DNA of 64,000 bases, from assembly GCF_028389875.1 (NCBI RefSeq), contig NC_084663.1:1172466-1236465 (forward strand), given 5' to 3'. The notes under the pieces were generated by a model that did no database searches, was not told the DNA's origin, and saw only the letters and a program-made list of their open reading frames with translations. The translations under genes and the position numbers were made by a program. This stretch comes from Rhea pennata. Lineage: Eukaryota; Chordata; Aves; Rheiformes; Rheidae. Below, in pieces: positions 34,945 through 45,110 of the stretch. Position 1 is the stretch's first letter. Every line of letters starts with the position of its first letter.

Positions 34945-35310
34945 GTGGGGCTCCAGCGCACATGCGTGTGCATGTGCACATGCCTGCAGGGGGGGGGTGT
35001 GTGCGTGTGTGCACATGTATTTGTGCTGATGGATATGCATGTGTGTGCACGCACATGTGCGTATCTAGCTGCGTGCACACATGTGCATGCACTTGTGTGC
35101 ATGTGTACCTGTGTCTGTGCATGCTTGCTTGTGCCTCTGTTGTACACGTGTGTGCACAGGCCTGCGTGTATATCTGTGCACTTAAGCACATGTACCCACG
35201 TTTCTGCCCATCCATACCTGTGTGCATGCCTAAGCATGTGTACGCATGTGTACGTGTGCATGCGTGCATGCCTGCCCATGTGCCTGTGTGCGTGCACGAG
35301 CGCTGAGGAC
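34945..35310. repeat. TG/CA-rich low-complexity tract
   Basis: Alternating words such as GTGCATGTGCACATGCC and GTGTGTGCACGCACATG; Z-DNA-prone. A second tract of the same type lies at 35575-35765. Confidence 0.8.
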
Positions 35311-36344
35311 GGGGCAGGGACAATCCCGCCGGCTCCCCAGCACCGCCGCAGCCACGGCAGCACTCGGCAGCACGCGGTGAGGCCTGGGGGGTGAAAAGGG
35401 GACCGGCCACAGGGAGCACCGGCCACCGCACTGGGGCCATGTCTGAGTGCAGTGTCCACGCTCGGAAAGCGCAGCAGGGTCCCAGTGTTCCCAGTTTGAC
35501 TGCTGCCCGCCACATCCCCATTACCAGGATGGGCCAGTCCGTGACCACCCCACCAGTGTGCCACAGGGCGCTATCGCACATGCCTGCACACGCATGCATA
35601 CGTGTGCCCACGGACAGGCGCACAGACATGCATGCACGCACAGATGTGCATGCACATGCACAGACATACAGGCATGCACAGACACGCATGCACACTCATA
35701 GACACATGCACACGCACAGCCATGCGTGCACACACATGCATGCACACAGCCATGCATGCTTGTCCACCTGGGGGCTGCCCACCCTTTGCAGCCCATCTGC
35801 AGAAAAATAGCCCTCAAAACCCAGCCAAACCAGGGAAGCGCTCCGTTCGTCCAGACTTGGGGGAGAGTTCTCTGCCACGCTGCGGAGCGGAGGAAAGCCG
35901 GGCTCGGGAGCGGGCTGAGCTCCGGCTCCATCTCACGGGGTGCGCGGGAAAGGCAGCGCCGCGCGTGCGGTTTCCCTGCCATGGCAGGAAAGGGCACAGC
36001 CCGGGCTGGGAGACGGAGCCCCCGGCTCTGCCTCCGCGGTGCTCGGCTGCTGGCCCTGAGCAGCACTGGATTCGCCACAGCACTGGGGAGAAGGGGGGGG
36101 GGTCTGCCCCACAGCGGGAGCTGGGTGCCCCCGGGCTGGGGAGCTTTGTCCCGGTGGTTGTTCCCCCCCCAGGGCCCAGCCATGCCGGCAGCTCCTCTCT
36201 GGTCCTGCTTGCCGTGGGAGCCGCGTTTCCCAGGTGTGGGGCTGGGACGCAGCTCGTGCAGCCCAGCCCCATGCATGCAGCCCGGCCCCACGCTCGTTCT
36301 TTGCCTCTTCTCTGCGTTTTTTGCTCGGCAGGGCCCTGAAGTAC

Positions 36345-37200
36345 CTGGTAGCTGTGGCCAGGAGACCATGGCTGGAGGATGATGCCCACCCCAGGGGCCA
36401 GAAGGAGATCAGGGATGCTGAGAGAGGAGTGATGCTCGCCCCAGGGGCCACATGGAGAGCGAGGAACATGAGTGGGGAGCGATGCTTGCTCAAGGGTCAG
36501 GACAGAGCCTGGGGACCGTGAGTGGGGAGCAATGCCTGCACCAGGGGCCAGATGGTGCCTGGGGACCTTGAGCAAGGACTAATGCTCACCCCAGGGGCTG
36601 GATGGTGCCTGGAGGCCATGAGTGTGGGGCAGTGCTTGCCCCAGGGACAGGCAGATATCAGGGACCATGAGCAGGGAGCGATGCTCACCCCAGGGACCAC
36701 ATGGAGATTGGGTACCATGAGTGAAGAGGGATGTTCTCTCCTGGGACAAGACAGAGGTTTGGGACCATGAGCAGAGATCATTGCTCACCCCAGGGGCTGG
36801 ATGGAGTTTGGGGACCCTGAGTGAGGAGCAACACTCAATCCATGATCCAGCTGGAGCTTGGGGACTATGAGTGAGGAGCAATGTTCAGTCCAGGGGCTGG
36901 ATGGAGACTGGGAACCATGAGTGAGGAGCAATGCTCGGTCCAGCGGCCAGATGGAGACCGTGAGTAAGGAGTAAAGCTTGGTTCAAGGCCAGATGGAGCT
37001 TGGGGACCAATGCTCACTCCAGGGGCTGAGTGGAGCTTGGGGGGACCATGAGCGAGGAGCAATGCTTGCTCCAGAGGCCAGAAAGACATTAGAGACCACG
37101 AGTGCAGGGCAATGCTCACCCCAAGGGCCAAACGGAGCTCGAGGACCGTGAGCAGGCATTGGAAGGAGCTTGGAGACCATGAGAGAGGGGCAATATTCAC
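36345..37200. repeat. Minisatellite, ~52-bp unit
   Basis: About 16 degenerate copies containing GGGGACCATGAGTGAGGAGC and AATGCTCACCCCAGGGGC, with indels between copies. Confidence 0.92.
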
Positions 37201-40055
37201 ACGGGCTCCCTGTTTTCGGAGGAGTCCCCGGGAAAGCTGCTGGCCAGGCCCTGCCAGCCGCTGCCAGGCAGCCGGTCGCGCCGCCCTCCCCTTCCTGGAA
37301 CCGGGCTGCGTCAATGTTTGCAGAGCCCGGCTGTCTTGGGCAATTCGCACTTCAACCGACGGCGACGGCGAGGTGGGAAGCGCCAGGCAGAGCCTTCCCC
37401 TTCCCGGCCGGCGGTGGGAAGGGCTCGCGCGGGGCCCAGCGCGGCCGCAGCGCCGGGGTGCCGGGCCACCGGGCACCCCTGCAGCCCGCTGCGCCCGCGC
37501 GCAGCCTCAGCCGGGGTCGCACCAGGCCTTTTTTCAGCCGATTGCTGCGTTTTCCACCCCGGAGGGCACCGCCGCTGCCCCGCGACCGCAGGAATGTGCA
37601 GGGCCGGCGCTAATCCGCGCTGGCCGCGGGGGGTCCCCCGGGGCCGCTGAGCTCACGCCGGCTGTCGTCAGTCCCTGCACGGGCGCGAGAAATCCCGTAA
37701 AACCCATGAATCAACCAGGGCTTTTCTGGACCAAAAATAACAGCGGGGAACACGGCGGGAGCAAAGAGAAGCGCCCGGCGCCTGCCCGGGCTCCTGGCTC
37801 CCCCAGCTGCTCCCAGCCCCACGAGGGACCCGGCTCCCAGGGGACCCCCCTGTGCCGAGCCCGGGGCACGGACCGAGGCTGTGCCCCCCCCAAAAAAAAA
37901 CCCCACTCGTGGGACCCGTTCCCCTCCTGGCTTCCCCGGAGAGGCTGTGGGTGCCCCGGGCTCTGCTCCAGCGCTGCCGCCGCGGCCGCCGGGCCAAGGG
38001 CAGCTGAGCTCAGCCGCGGGCCCGGTGCCAGCGCAGGGCTCGTGGGGGGGGATTCGCCGGTGGCCACTCGGCGCGGTCGGGCTCCCCAGGCCGCGTCCTG
38101 CCCAGGCAGCGCCGGGAGCATTTGCGTCAGGCCGTGAGTCAGCGGCGAGGGCGCACGCAATCCCAGCCGTGCCGGGGCCGGGCAACGTGCCGGAGCCGGT
38201 AGCTGGCCCCCATGCAAAGGCTCCGGCAGCCGCACCGGCGCGGGAGCTCCCGGGGGCATGCGCGGCGCAAACGGGACCATCCCCTCCCGGTGCCGGCGGC
38301 TCCAACCCCGCGGCTGGTCAGCGCTTCCCCGCGGGCGTTTTCCAAAGCTGGACCAGCTCCAGAGCAGGACCAAGCCCACTGCTTCCCGCTCCCTGCAGCC
38401 ACACTCGTGCTCCCACCTGCGCGGAGCCACGCTAGCCACGGCACGGACACGATGCCCCACCGACCACACTGCCAGCGACACCTGGCCCAGAGCAAGCGCG
38501 AGGGCGAGCACGCAGCTGCGGCACCCCCGGGCGGGGGGCTGCAAGCCCCGGCGGCGGGCAGTGCCTGCACAGGGTCGGGTAGGACCCGCAAGGCAGGAAG
38601 ATGCTGAGCATCCCAGGCTGGTGCTCAGGGTGCCCAGGGGGCTTCCGCTGCTGAGAGGGGACATGAGGGGCCTGGCACCGCAGGACCCCCAGCGCGGTGG
38701 CTGGAGATGGGGTTATGCAGGGCCCACTTGGGGCACGTGGCAGTCGTGGCCGTGGGCAGAGCCCGGGGGCGCTGCCAGCAGCTCCCTCCCCGTGCACGAG
38801 CGGAGCTGCCACGGGAGCGTCGGCGTCCGGCCGCTGCGGGATGGGGCACAGCCGGGGGGGGGGGGACCCTCCAGCCTGCGGCCTTGGTGGGCTTGTCGCC
38901 TCCAGAGCAGCAGGTACCCAGGACGGAGAGCCCCGAGGTGCTCGCGGCCCCGGGGAGGGCTCGGGTCCAGCCCGGCCTCTGGGTCCGCGCCGGGCGGACA
39001 CAGCCACCTCCCTGGGGTGCCACGAAGCGCCCTATGAGCTCACGTGTCCGCCCTTCCCCGGAGCCCCATCCATGTGGGACATCCCCATGAGACGGCCACG
39101 TGCGCCCGGAGGAAGCCCCGCTGTGCGAGGGCGTGCGTGTGCACACACACGCATGCAGCAGTGTATGTACGCACGAGCACCCAGGTGCGTGGCCAGCACC
39201 TCCGGCTGCGCCGGCCGAGGGTGCCTGCACCCACCGGCGTGTCCAGGTGCCCAGAGGCAGGGTGCACCCCGGTGTGTGTGCACGCCTGCCTGCATGCTGC
39301 ACCCACAGCGTGCATGGGTGTGCAGGTGTGTGGGCACCCCAGCAACCCTGGTGCGCTCCTGCGCGTGTTCACCCTACCCACGCCGCGCACACCTGCGTCC
39401 CGGCCCGCCGCCTGGGGCGTGTGCAGGGTGCTGGGGGGGGTAGGCAGGATGGGAAGCCCCCACCCCACAGCCCCCAGGCCCAGGGCCCTTGGGCGAGCCC
39501 GGGGAAGCGCAGGGTGCCCGAGGCCAGCGGCAGCCTCTGTCCCAGGGTGCCCATGCTGTCCTGCCCCCCAGCTCCGCCAGGCTCGAGCAATATGGGGCAG
39601 ATGGCTGTGCAAAGGCGGGGGGGGGGGGCAAATCCCCCCCCCTTGCCGGGCAGGTGGGGGGGGCAGTGGGCAGGGCCATACTGTGCTCGGGGGGGGGGGG
39701 CACGACACCCCAACCACAGGGTGTGCCTGTGTGCGGCTGTATGTACACACTGGCTGTGCGTATGTGTCAGTCCGCACACCGGGGTGGGGGGGTGTTACTG
39801 CACCTGAGCACGTATTTCCCCAGGGAGAGGGGGCTAGGATGGGGGGTGGGGTGCTGGGGGGGGGGGGGCAGTGCACTTGTGCAGGGACCGCAGGGGATCC
39901 GCACCCGGGTGTCGGAGCCGCTCAGAGCTCTGCTGCCGCACGCCCGGGCTGGCGGGCGCTCCGGCTCCGGCTCCGGCTCCCGCTCCGGGGTGCGTTCCCA
40001 TCCCGGACACCGGCACCCACTGTGCAAGTCCACCCCTGGACCCCACCCCCCCGTG
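37201..40055. other. Unique GC-rich intergenic sequence, no gene seen
   Basis: No exon recognised. A less GC-rich patch with CCGTAAAACCCATGAATC and GGACCAAAAATAACAGC (37695-37745) may be regulatory. G-runs occur at 38856-38870, 39617-39630, 39690-39700 and 39858-39868. Confidence 0.35.
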
Positions 40056-41785
40056 TGTGTGTCCCGGGATCCCCCCGGGATCTCTGCAACCCGGGATCCC
40101 CCCGAGCTCCCTGTATCCTGAGATCCCCCTGTATCCCGTGTGTCCTGGGATCCCTCCATGTTCTATGTGTCCTGGAATCCCCTCGTGTTCCCTGTGTCCA
40201 GGGATCCCCCCGAGCTCCCTGTGTCCCGAGATCCCCCCGTGTCCCGTGTGTCCCGGGATCCCCTCGTGTTCCCTGTGTCCCAGGATCCCCCCGAACTCCC
40301 TGTGTCCCGAGATCCCCCCGTGTCCCGTGTGTCCCGGGATCCCCCCGTGTTCTCTGTGTCCCGGAATCCCCTCGTGCTCCCTGTGTCCGGGGATCCCCCA
40401 GAGCTCCCTGTGTCCCGAGCCCCGTGTATCCCGGGATCTCCCCTGAGCCCCATATATCCCACGATCCCTCCAGAGTCCCTGAGTCCCGAGATCCTTCCCG
40501 AGCTCCCTGTGTCCCGAGATCCCCCCGTGCCCCGTGTGTCCTGCGATCCCCCCGGGATTCCCGTGTCCCAGGATCCCCCCGTGCTCCCTGAGTCCCTGGA
40601 TCCCCCCGTGTCCGGTGTGTCCTGGGATCCCCCCGTGTTCCTTGTGTCCCGGGATCCCCCAGAACTCCCTGTGTCCCGAATCGCCCCCCTCCCCGCGTAT
40701 CCAGGCATCCCCCCTGAGCCCCGTGTATCCCACGACCCATCCGGAGTCCCTGAGTCCCGAGATCCTCCCGTGTTCCCTGTGTCTCGAAGTCCCCCCTGTG
40801 TCCCGGATTCCCCCCGTGTCCCGTGTATCCGGGGATCCTTCTGTGCCCCGTGTGTCCTGGGATTCCCCCCGGGATCCCTGTGTGTCCCAGGATCCCCCCG
40901 TGTCCCATGTATCCCGGGATCTCCTCGTCCCCGTGTGTCCCAGGATCCCCCCGTGTTCCACGTGTCCCGGGATCCCCCCCGAGCCCCAAATATCCCACAA
41001 TCCCTCCGGATTCCCTGAGTCCCGAGATCCTCCCCATGTTCCCTGTGTCTCGAAGTCCCCCCCGTGTCCCGGAATCCCCCCGTGTCCCGTGTATCCCGGA
41101 ATCCTTTCGTGTCCCGTGTGTCCCATGTATCCCGGGATCCCCCCCTCCCCGTGTGCCCAGAGATCCTCCCCGTGCTGCCTGTGTCCCGAAATCCCCCCGT
41201 GTCCCGTGTATCCCGGGATCCTTTCGTGTCCCGTGTGTCCCTGTATCTCGGGATGCCCCCGTGCACCCTGTGTCCCGGGATTCCCCCGTGTCCCATGTAT
41301 CCCGGGATCCCCCCCGAGCCCCGTGTGTCCCAGGACCCCCCCGTGCTCCATGTGTCCCAAAATCCCCCCGTGCTCCCTATATCCCTGTATCTCGGAATGC
41401 CCCCGTGCTCCCTGTGTCCCGAGATTCCCCCGTATCCCATGTATCCCGGGATCCCCCGTGTCCCGAGATCCCCTCGTGCTCCCTGTATCCCACGATCCCG
41501 GGATGACCCCGTGCTCCCTGTGTCCCGAGAATCCCCCGTATCCCATGTATCCCGGGATCCCCCCGTGTCCCGTGTGTCCCGAGATCCCCTCGTGCTCCCT
41601 GTGTCCCACGATCCCGGGATCCCCCCGAGCCCCGTGTGTCCCAGGATCCCCCCGTGTCCCATGTATCCCGGGATCCCCCCCGAGCCCTGTGCTTCCCGGG
41701 ATGTCTCCGTGCTCCCTGTGTCCTAGGATCCCCCCGCATCCCATGTATCCCGGGATCCCCCCGTGCTCCCTTTATCCCCGGACCC
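40056..41785. repeat. Large minisatellite directly upstream of LEP, 27-bp unit
   Basis: About 60 copies of a 27-bp unit around TGTGTCCCGGGATCCCCCCG and TGTCCCGAGATCCCC, with inserted variants (CCGTGTATCCC, CACGATCCC). GGATCC recurs almost every unit. The array ends about 180 bases upstream of the LEP TATA box, so the promoter is squeezed between it and the CpG-rich first exon. Confidence 0.96.
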
Positions 41786-41799
41786 CCCGCGCCCGTCGG

Positions 41800-42000
41800 G
41801 CCCGGGCAGGCCCGGTGCAGCGGCCCGGTCTGCGCTCCTGGCCGCCCCGTCGGAGCGGGCCGGGGCCGGGGCCGGGACCGGGGCCGGGGCCGGGGCCGGG
41901 GCCGGGGCGGGCAGCGGCGGGCGGGGGCGGGCAGCGCCCGTTGTGCAAGGGCCCCGCAGCGCTATATAGGAGGGGCCGCGGGACATGGAGCCACCGGCCG
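41800..42000 (+). promoter_or_regulatory. LEP: LEP core promoter: GC boxes, C/EBP site and TATA box
   Basis: A GGCCGG/GGGGCC-rich stretch (41850-41930) precedes GTTGTGCAAG (41940-41949), a C/EBP-type site, and GCTATATAGGAGGGG (TATA at 41963-41968). Mammalian LEP promoters have the same order: GC boxes, a C/EBP site and a TATA box just before the start. Expected transcription start is about 41990-41995. Confidence 0.8.
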
Positions 42001-42032
42001 CGACGGGACGGGAGCGGACGGGGCGGCCCCAG
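41992..42032 (+). other. LEP: LEP noncoding exon 1
   Basis: From the start expected ~28 bases after the TATA box to the donor GGCCCCAG|GTAAGC (GT at 42033). A short untranslated first exon is typical of leptin genes. Start is estimated, donor is clear. An ATG at 41984 lies at or before the expected start. Confidence 0.65.
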
Positions 42033-42730
42033 GTAAGCCGGGGCGGCAGCGGGGAGGAGGGCCGGGATGCCGGCGGAGCCCCGCGGAGGGGGGTCCGGGC
42101 CCCCTCCCGCTCCCGGGGCCGGGATCGCTGGGAAACTCGCGCCTCTGCCCCCCCGCTGCCCCGGCCCCCAGGCCCCGCGAGGGGACGGGCGACCGGGGAC
42201 ACCCGGCGCCCTGGGGTCCCTCCACCGCCGCGGCGAGGGCGGCCGCGTTGTCACCTGCCGCCGCCGAGCGGGGCCGGAGGCCGGTGCGGGGCCCAGCGCC
42301 AGCCCGCGCGGTCACGGCTGGGCACAGCCCGGGCCCTGGGGACCTTGGGCCGTGGGGCAGCGCTTGCGAAAGGGCAGCTCCGGGAAGGCTCCCGGCGTGG
42401 CACGGCCGCCACGGCACGTGCTGGCGGCCGGGGAGGCGACCGGGGACGGCCGCACGCCGGTGACACCGCCGACACCCCGTGGCCCTGGGCACCTCACTGC
42501 ACCCACCTCCTCCCGCCGCACCGCGGAGGGGGGCAAGGTGCAGTGACCCCCGCTTTAGCAAGGTGACACCCTGCCCGGGCAGCTGGGTTAGCTGCGCCCC
42601 ACATCCCCTGGGCCAGGCGGGACGGGGGCCATGCCTGGCCCCAGGGAGGTGGGTTTCGGCTCTGGGTGGGTGCCGAGCCGGGTGGGTGCCCGAGCGTGTT
42701 GGCACGTGTCGCCCGGCAGAGCCCGGCAGG

Positions 42731-44211
42731 ATGCGGTGGCCCGGCGTGTCGCTCTGCGGGCTGCTCTGGATGTGGCTGCCGCTGTCCTGCGGCCGCCCCG
42801 TGAAGATCGACAAGCTCAAGGCAGACACCAAGAACCTGGCCCGGACCCTCATCGCCCGCATCCAGGAGCTGCAGGCAAGGGCTGCGGGAAGGGGCCCCGG
42901 CCGGGGAGGGCAGCAGGCTGCAGTAGGGACCCCGGGTGTCACCCCCGTCCCAAAGTCCCTGTCGTGCAACCCCTCACTCCCGGGGTGCCCTATGGGGTGG
43001 TGGTGGACAAACAGGGATGGGGACGGCTCGGGGGAGCCTGGTGGTGCCCTGGCCTCGGAGGGGGTCTGGCTGCTTGCTCTGGAGCCAAGGTGCCGAAGTG
43101 CTCCGGAGGGGTCCCAGCTCCAGAAGGGACAGACATCCTGGGCTGAGGTGTGATGAGGTGGCCCTGAACCCCAAAGGGGTCTCAGGGAGGGGCAGCATCC
43201 CTGCACTGGCGTGTGATGGGGTGGCCCTTTGCTCCAGGGGTCCCCAAGGAGTGAAACCGATGAGCTCCGGAGAGGTCCACATGGAGGAATGTGCACCTGG
43301 GGTTAGAGATGGGGTGTGCTGGGTTGTCCCTGCCCCCCAGAAGGGTCTCCAGGGAGGGAAACCCCAGGCTGGTTTGTGACAGCAAGGCCCTGCACCTTAC
43401 AGGGGTCCCAGGGAGGCACACTCACTGGGGTGCGCCAGGGTGTCCCTGAGCCCCAGGGAGGTCCCCATGGAGGGACATGCACGCGGGGCTGGGGTTGGGG
43501 TGTGCCAGGGTGTCCCTGAGCCCCAGGGAGGTCCCCATGGAGGGACATGCACGCGGGGCTGGGGTTGGGGTGTGCTGGGGTGGTCCTGCACCCTGGGATG
43601 TCCCCATGGAGGGACATGCACCTGGGGCTGGGGTTGGGGTGTGCTGGGGTGGCCCTGCACCCTGGGATGTCCCCATGGAGGGACATGCACCTGGGGCTGG
43701 GGTTGGGGTGTGCTGGGGTGGCCCTGCACCTCGGAGAGGTCCCCATGGAGGGACGCCCACCAGGGCCTGGGGTCCGCCGAGCTGGCCCCGCGCCCGGGGC
43801 AGGGAGCGGGCGCCGTGCCCTGACGGCAGCCCGTGGGTGCAGCTCTTCCCCCTGAACCTGAAGATCAGCGGGCTGGAGTTCATCCCCGGGGAGCGGGCGC
43901 CCGAGGGCCTGGCCGCCGTGGACGAGCGGCTGCAGGGCTTCCAGCGGGTGCTGGCGGGGCTGCCGGCGGGCAGCCTGCCGCTGGCGCAGATCGCCAACGA
44001 CATGGAGAACCTGCGGAGCCTCCTGGCCGCCCTGGGCGCCCACCTGGGCTGCGCCCTGCCCCGCGCCGCCGGCCCCGCCGCCGCCGGCCCCGCCAGCCTC
44101 GCCGACGTGCTCGCCGTGTCGCCCTACACCGCCGCCGGGCTGGCCCTGGCGCGCCTCCGCGCCTGCCTCGACGGCATCGCCCGCCACCTCGACGGCCTCC
44201 AGAGCTGCTAG
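42731..44211 (+). CDS. LEP: Leptin, two coding exons, intact
   Basis: Secreted long-chain four-helix cytokine that signals through the leptin receptor (family knowledge). CDS joins 42731-42874 and 43843-44211: 170 codons plus TAG. Exon 2 begins after GCCCGGCAG at 42719 or 42729. The first coding part is exactly 48 codons, as in human LEP. Signal peptide is about residues 1-21 (MRWPGVSLCGLLWMWLPLSC); helix A follows (KADTKNLARTLIARIQEL). The CD-type loop motif GLEFIPG (residues 58-64) equals mammalian GLDFIPG, and IANDMENLRSLL (98-109) matches mammalian ISNDLENLRDLL. Cysteines at 118 and 170 sit where the mammalian disulfide is, and a third at 156 is extra. Residues 119-133 are an Ala/Pro/Gly stretch. 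The intron donor is GC, not GT. GC is extreme. Neighbours miR-129-1 and RBM28 confirm identity. Confidence 0.95.
43430..43765. repeat. Minisatellite in LEP intron 2, 70-bp unit
   Basis: About five copies of a 70-bp unit with GTCCCCATGGAGGGACATGC, GGGGCTGGGGTTGGGGTGTG and CCCTGCACC/CCCTGAGCC. It ends about 80 bases before the exon 3 acceptor. Confidence 0.95.
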
Positions 44212-44254
44212 CGCCGGCGGCCCTCGGCCCGGCCCGAGAACAAACTCCAGGCTC

Positions 44255-44411
44255 TTTTTTACCGTCGTTATTGCTATTGTTATTATTGCTATTGTTATTG
44301 CTATTATTATTATTGCTATTTTATTGCTATTGTTATTATTGCTATTGTTATTATTGTTGTTGTTATTATTCAACCCTCGTATTTATTTCTCCCACGTTAA
44401 TTTAAAATAAA
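44255..44411 (+). terminator. LEP: LEP 3' UTR with ATT-rich microsatellite and poly(A) signal
   Basis: A TATTGCTATTGTTATT-type microsatellite (44268-44372) is followed by TCGTATTTATTTCTCC, an AU-rich-element-like word, and AATAAA at 44406-44411. The 3' UTR would be about 215 bases, far shorter than the multi-kilobase mammalian one. Confidence 0.75.
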
Positions 44412-44699
44412 GTGAGTTTCCCAGCAGCCCGTCCCAGATGTCTGAGCACCCCGGCCGGGCACCGGCGCGGACCCGCCGGCCCGAACGCGCCTCGAGCCGG
44501 GCAGGGAGGGAGGAAACGCTCAGCGGAGCGGCGGCGGCCGCACTGAGCCGGGCCGGGGGCAGCGGGGCCGCGGCGGGGAGGGGGCGCCGGGACCCACTGA
44601 CTCACGGCTCCGCGGAGCTGTATGAGCCGCCACTTCCCGGCTCGGGCCCAGACACCCGCTGCTGCCCGTCGCCTGGAGTGACCCCGACTGCTCCAGCTG

Positions 44700-45110
44700 C
44701 CGTGGGGATGGGATGGGCCTGGGGACAGGGATGGGACCAGGATGGGGACAGGAATGGGGGAAGGATGGGGCAGGGATGGAACTGAGATAGGGACAGGGAC
44801 TGGGGACAGGGATGGGACAGGGATGGGGATAGAGATGGGGCAGGGATGGGACCAGGACTGGGACAGGGATTGGGGACAGGGATAGGATCAGAGATGAGGA
44901 CAAGGATGGGGCAGGGATGGGACCAGGATGGGGACAGGGATAGGGACAGGATGGGGACAGGGATGGGACAAGGATGGGGACAGGGATGGAGATGGCGAGG
45001 GGGACAGGGAGGGGGCAGGGATGGGAATAAAGATGGGGACAGGGAGAGGGACAGGGAGGAGGACATGGAAGGGGCAGGGATGGGGATGGGGAGGGGGGCA
45101 GGGAAGGGAG
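44700..45110 (+). repeat. GGGAYAGGGAT-type array downstream of LEP
   Basis: Hexamer/dodecamer array of GGGATGGGGACAGGGATGGG and variants; G-runs all on the LEP sense strand. Confidence 0.9.

Noticed and set aside
40056-41785. Collagen-like or proline-rich gene upstream of LEP
   Set aside because: The 500- and 636-codon frames are the 27-bp array; no signal peptide, splice sites or unique sequence.
43830-43842. Alternative LEP exon 3 acceptor TGACGGCAG at 43829
   Set aside because: It would add 13 bases and shift the frame, losing the GLEFIPG and IANDMENLRSLL motifs.
43303-44373. 356-codon minus frame beginning with an Asn run
   Set aside because: It is the ATT microsatellite of the LEP 3' UTR read backwards, running into antisense of LEP exon 3.
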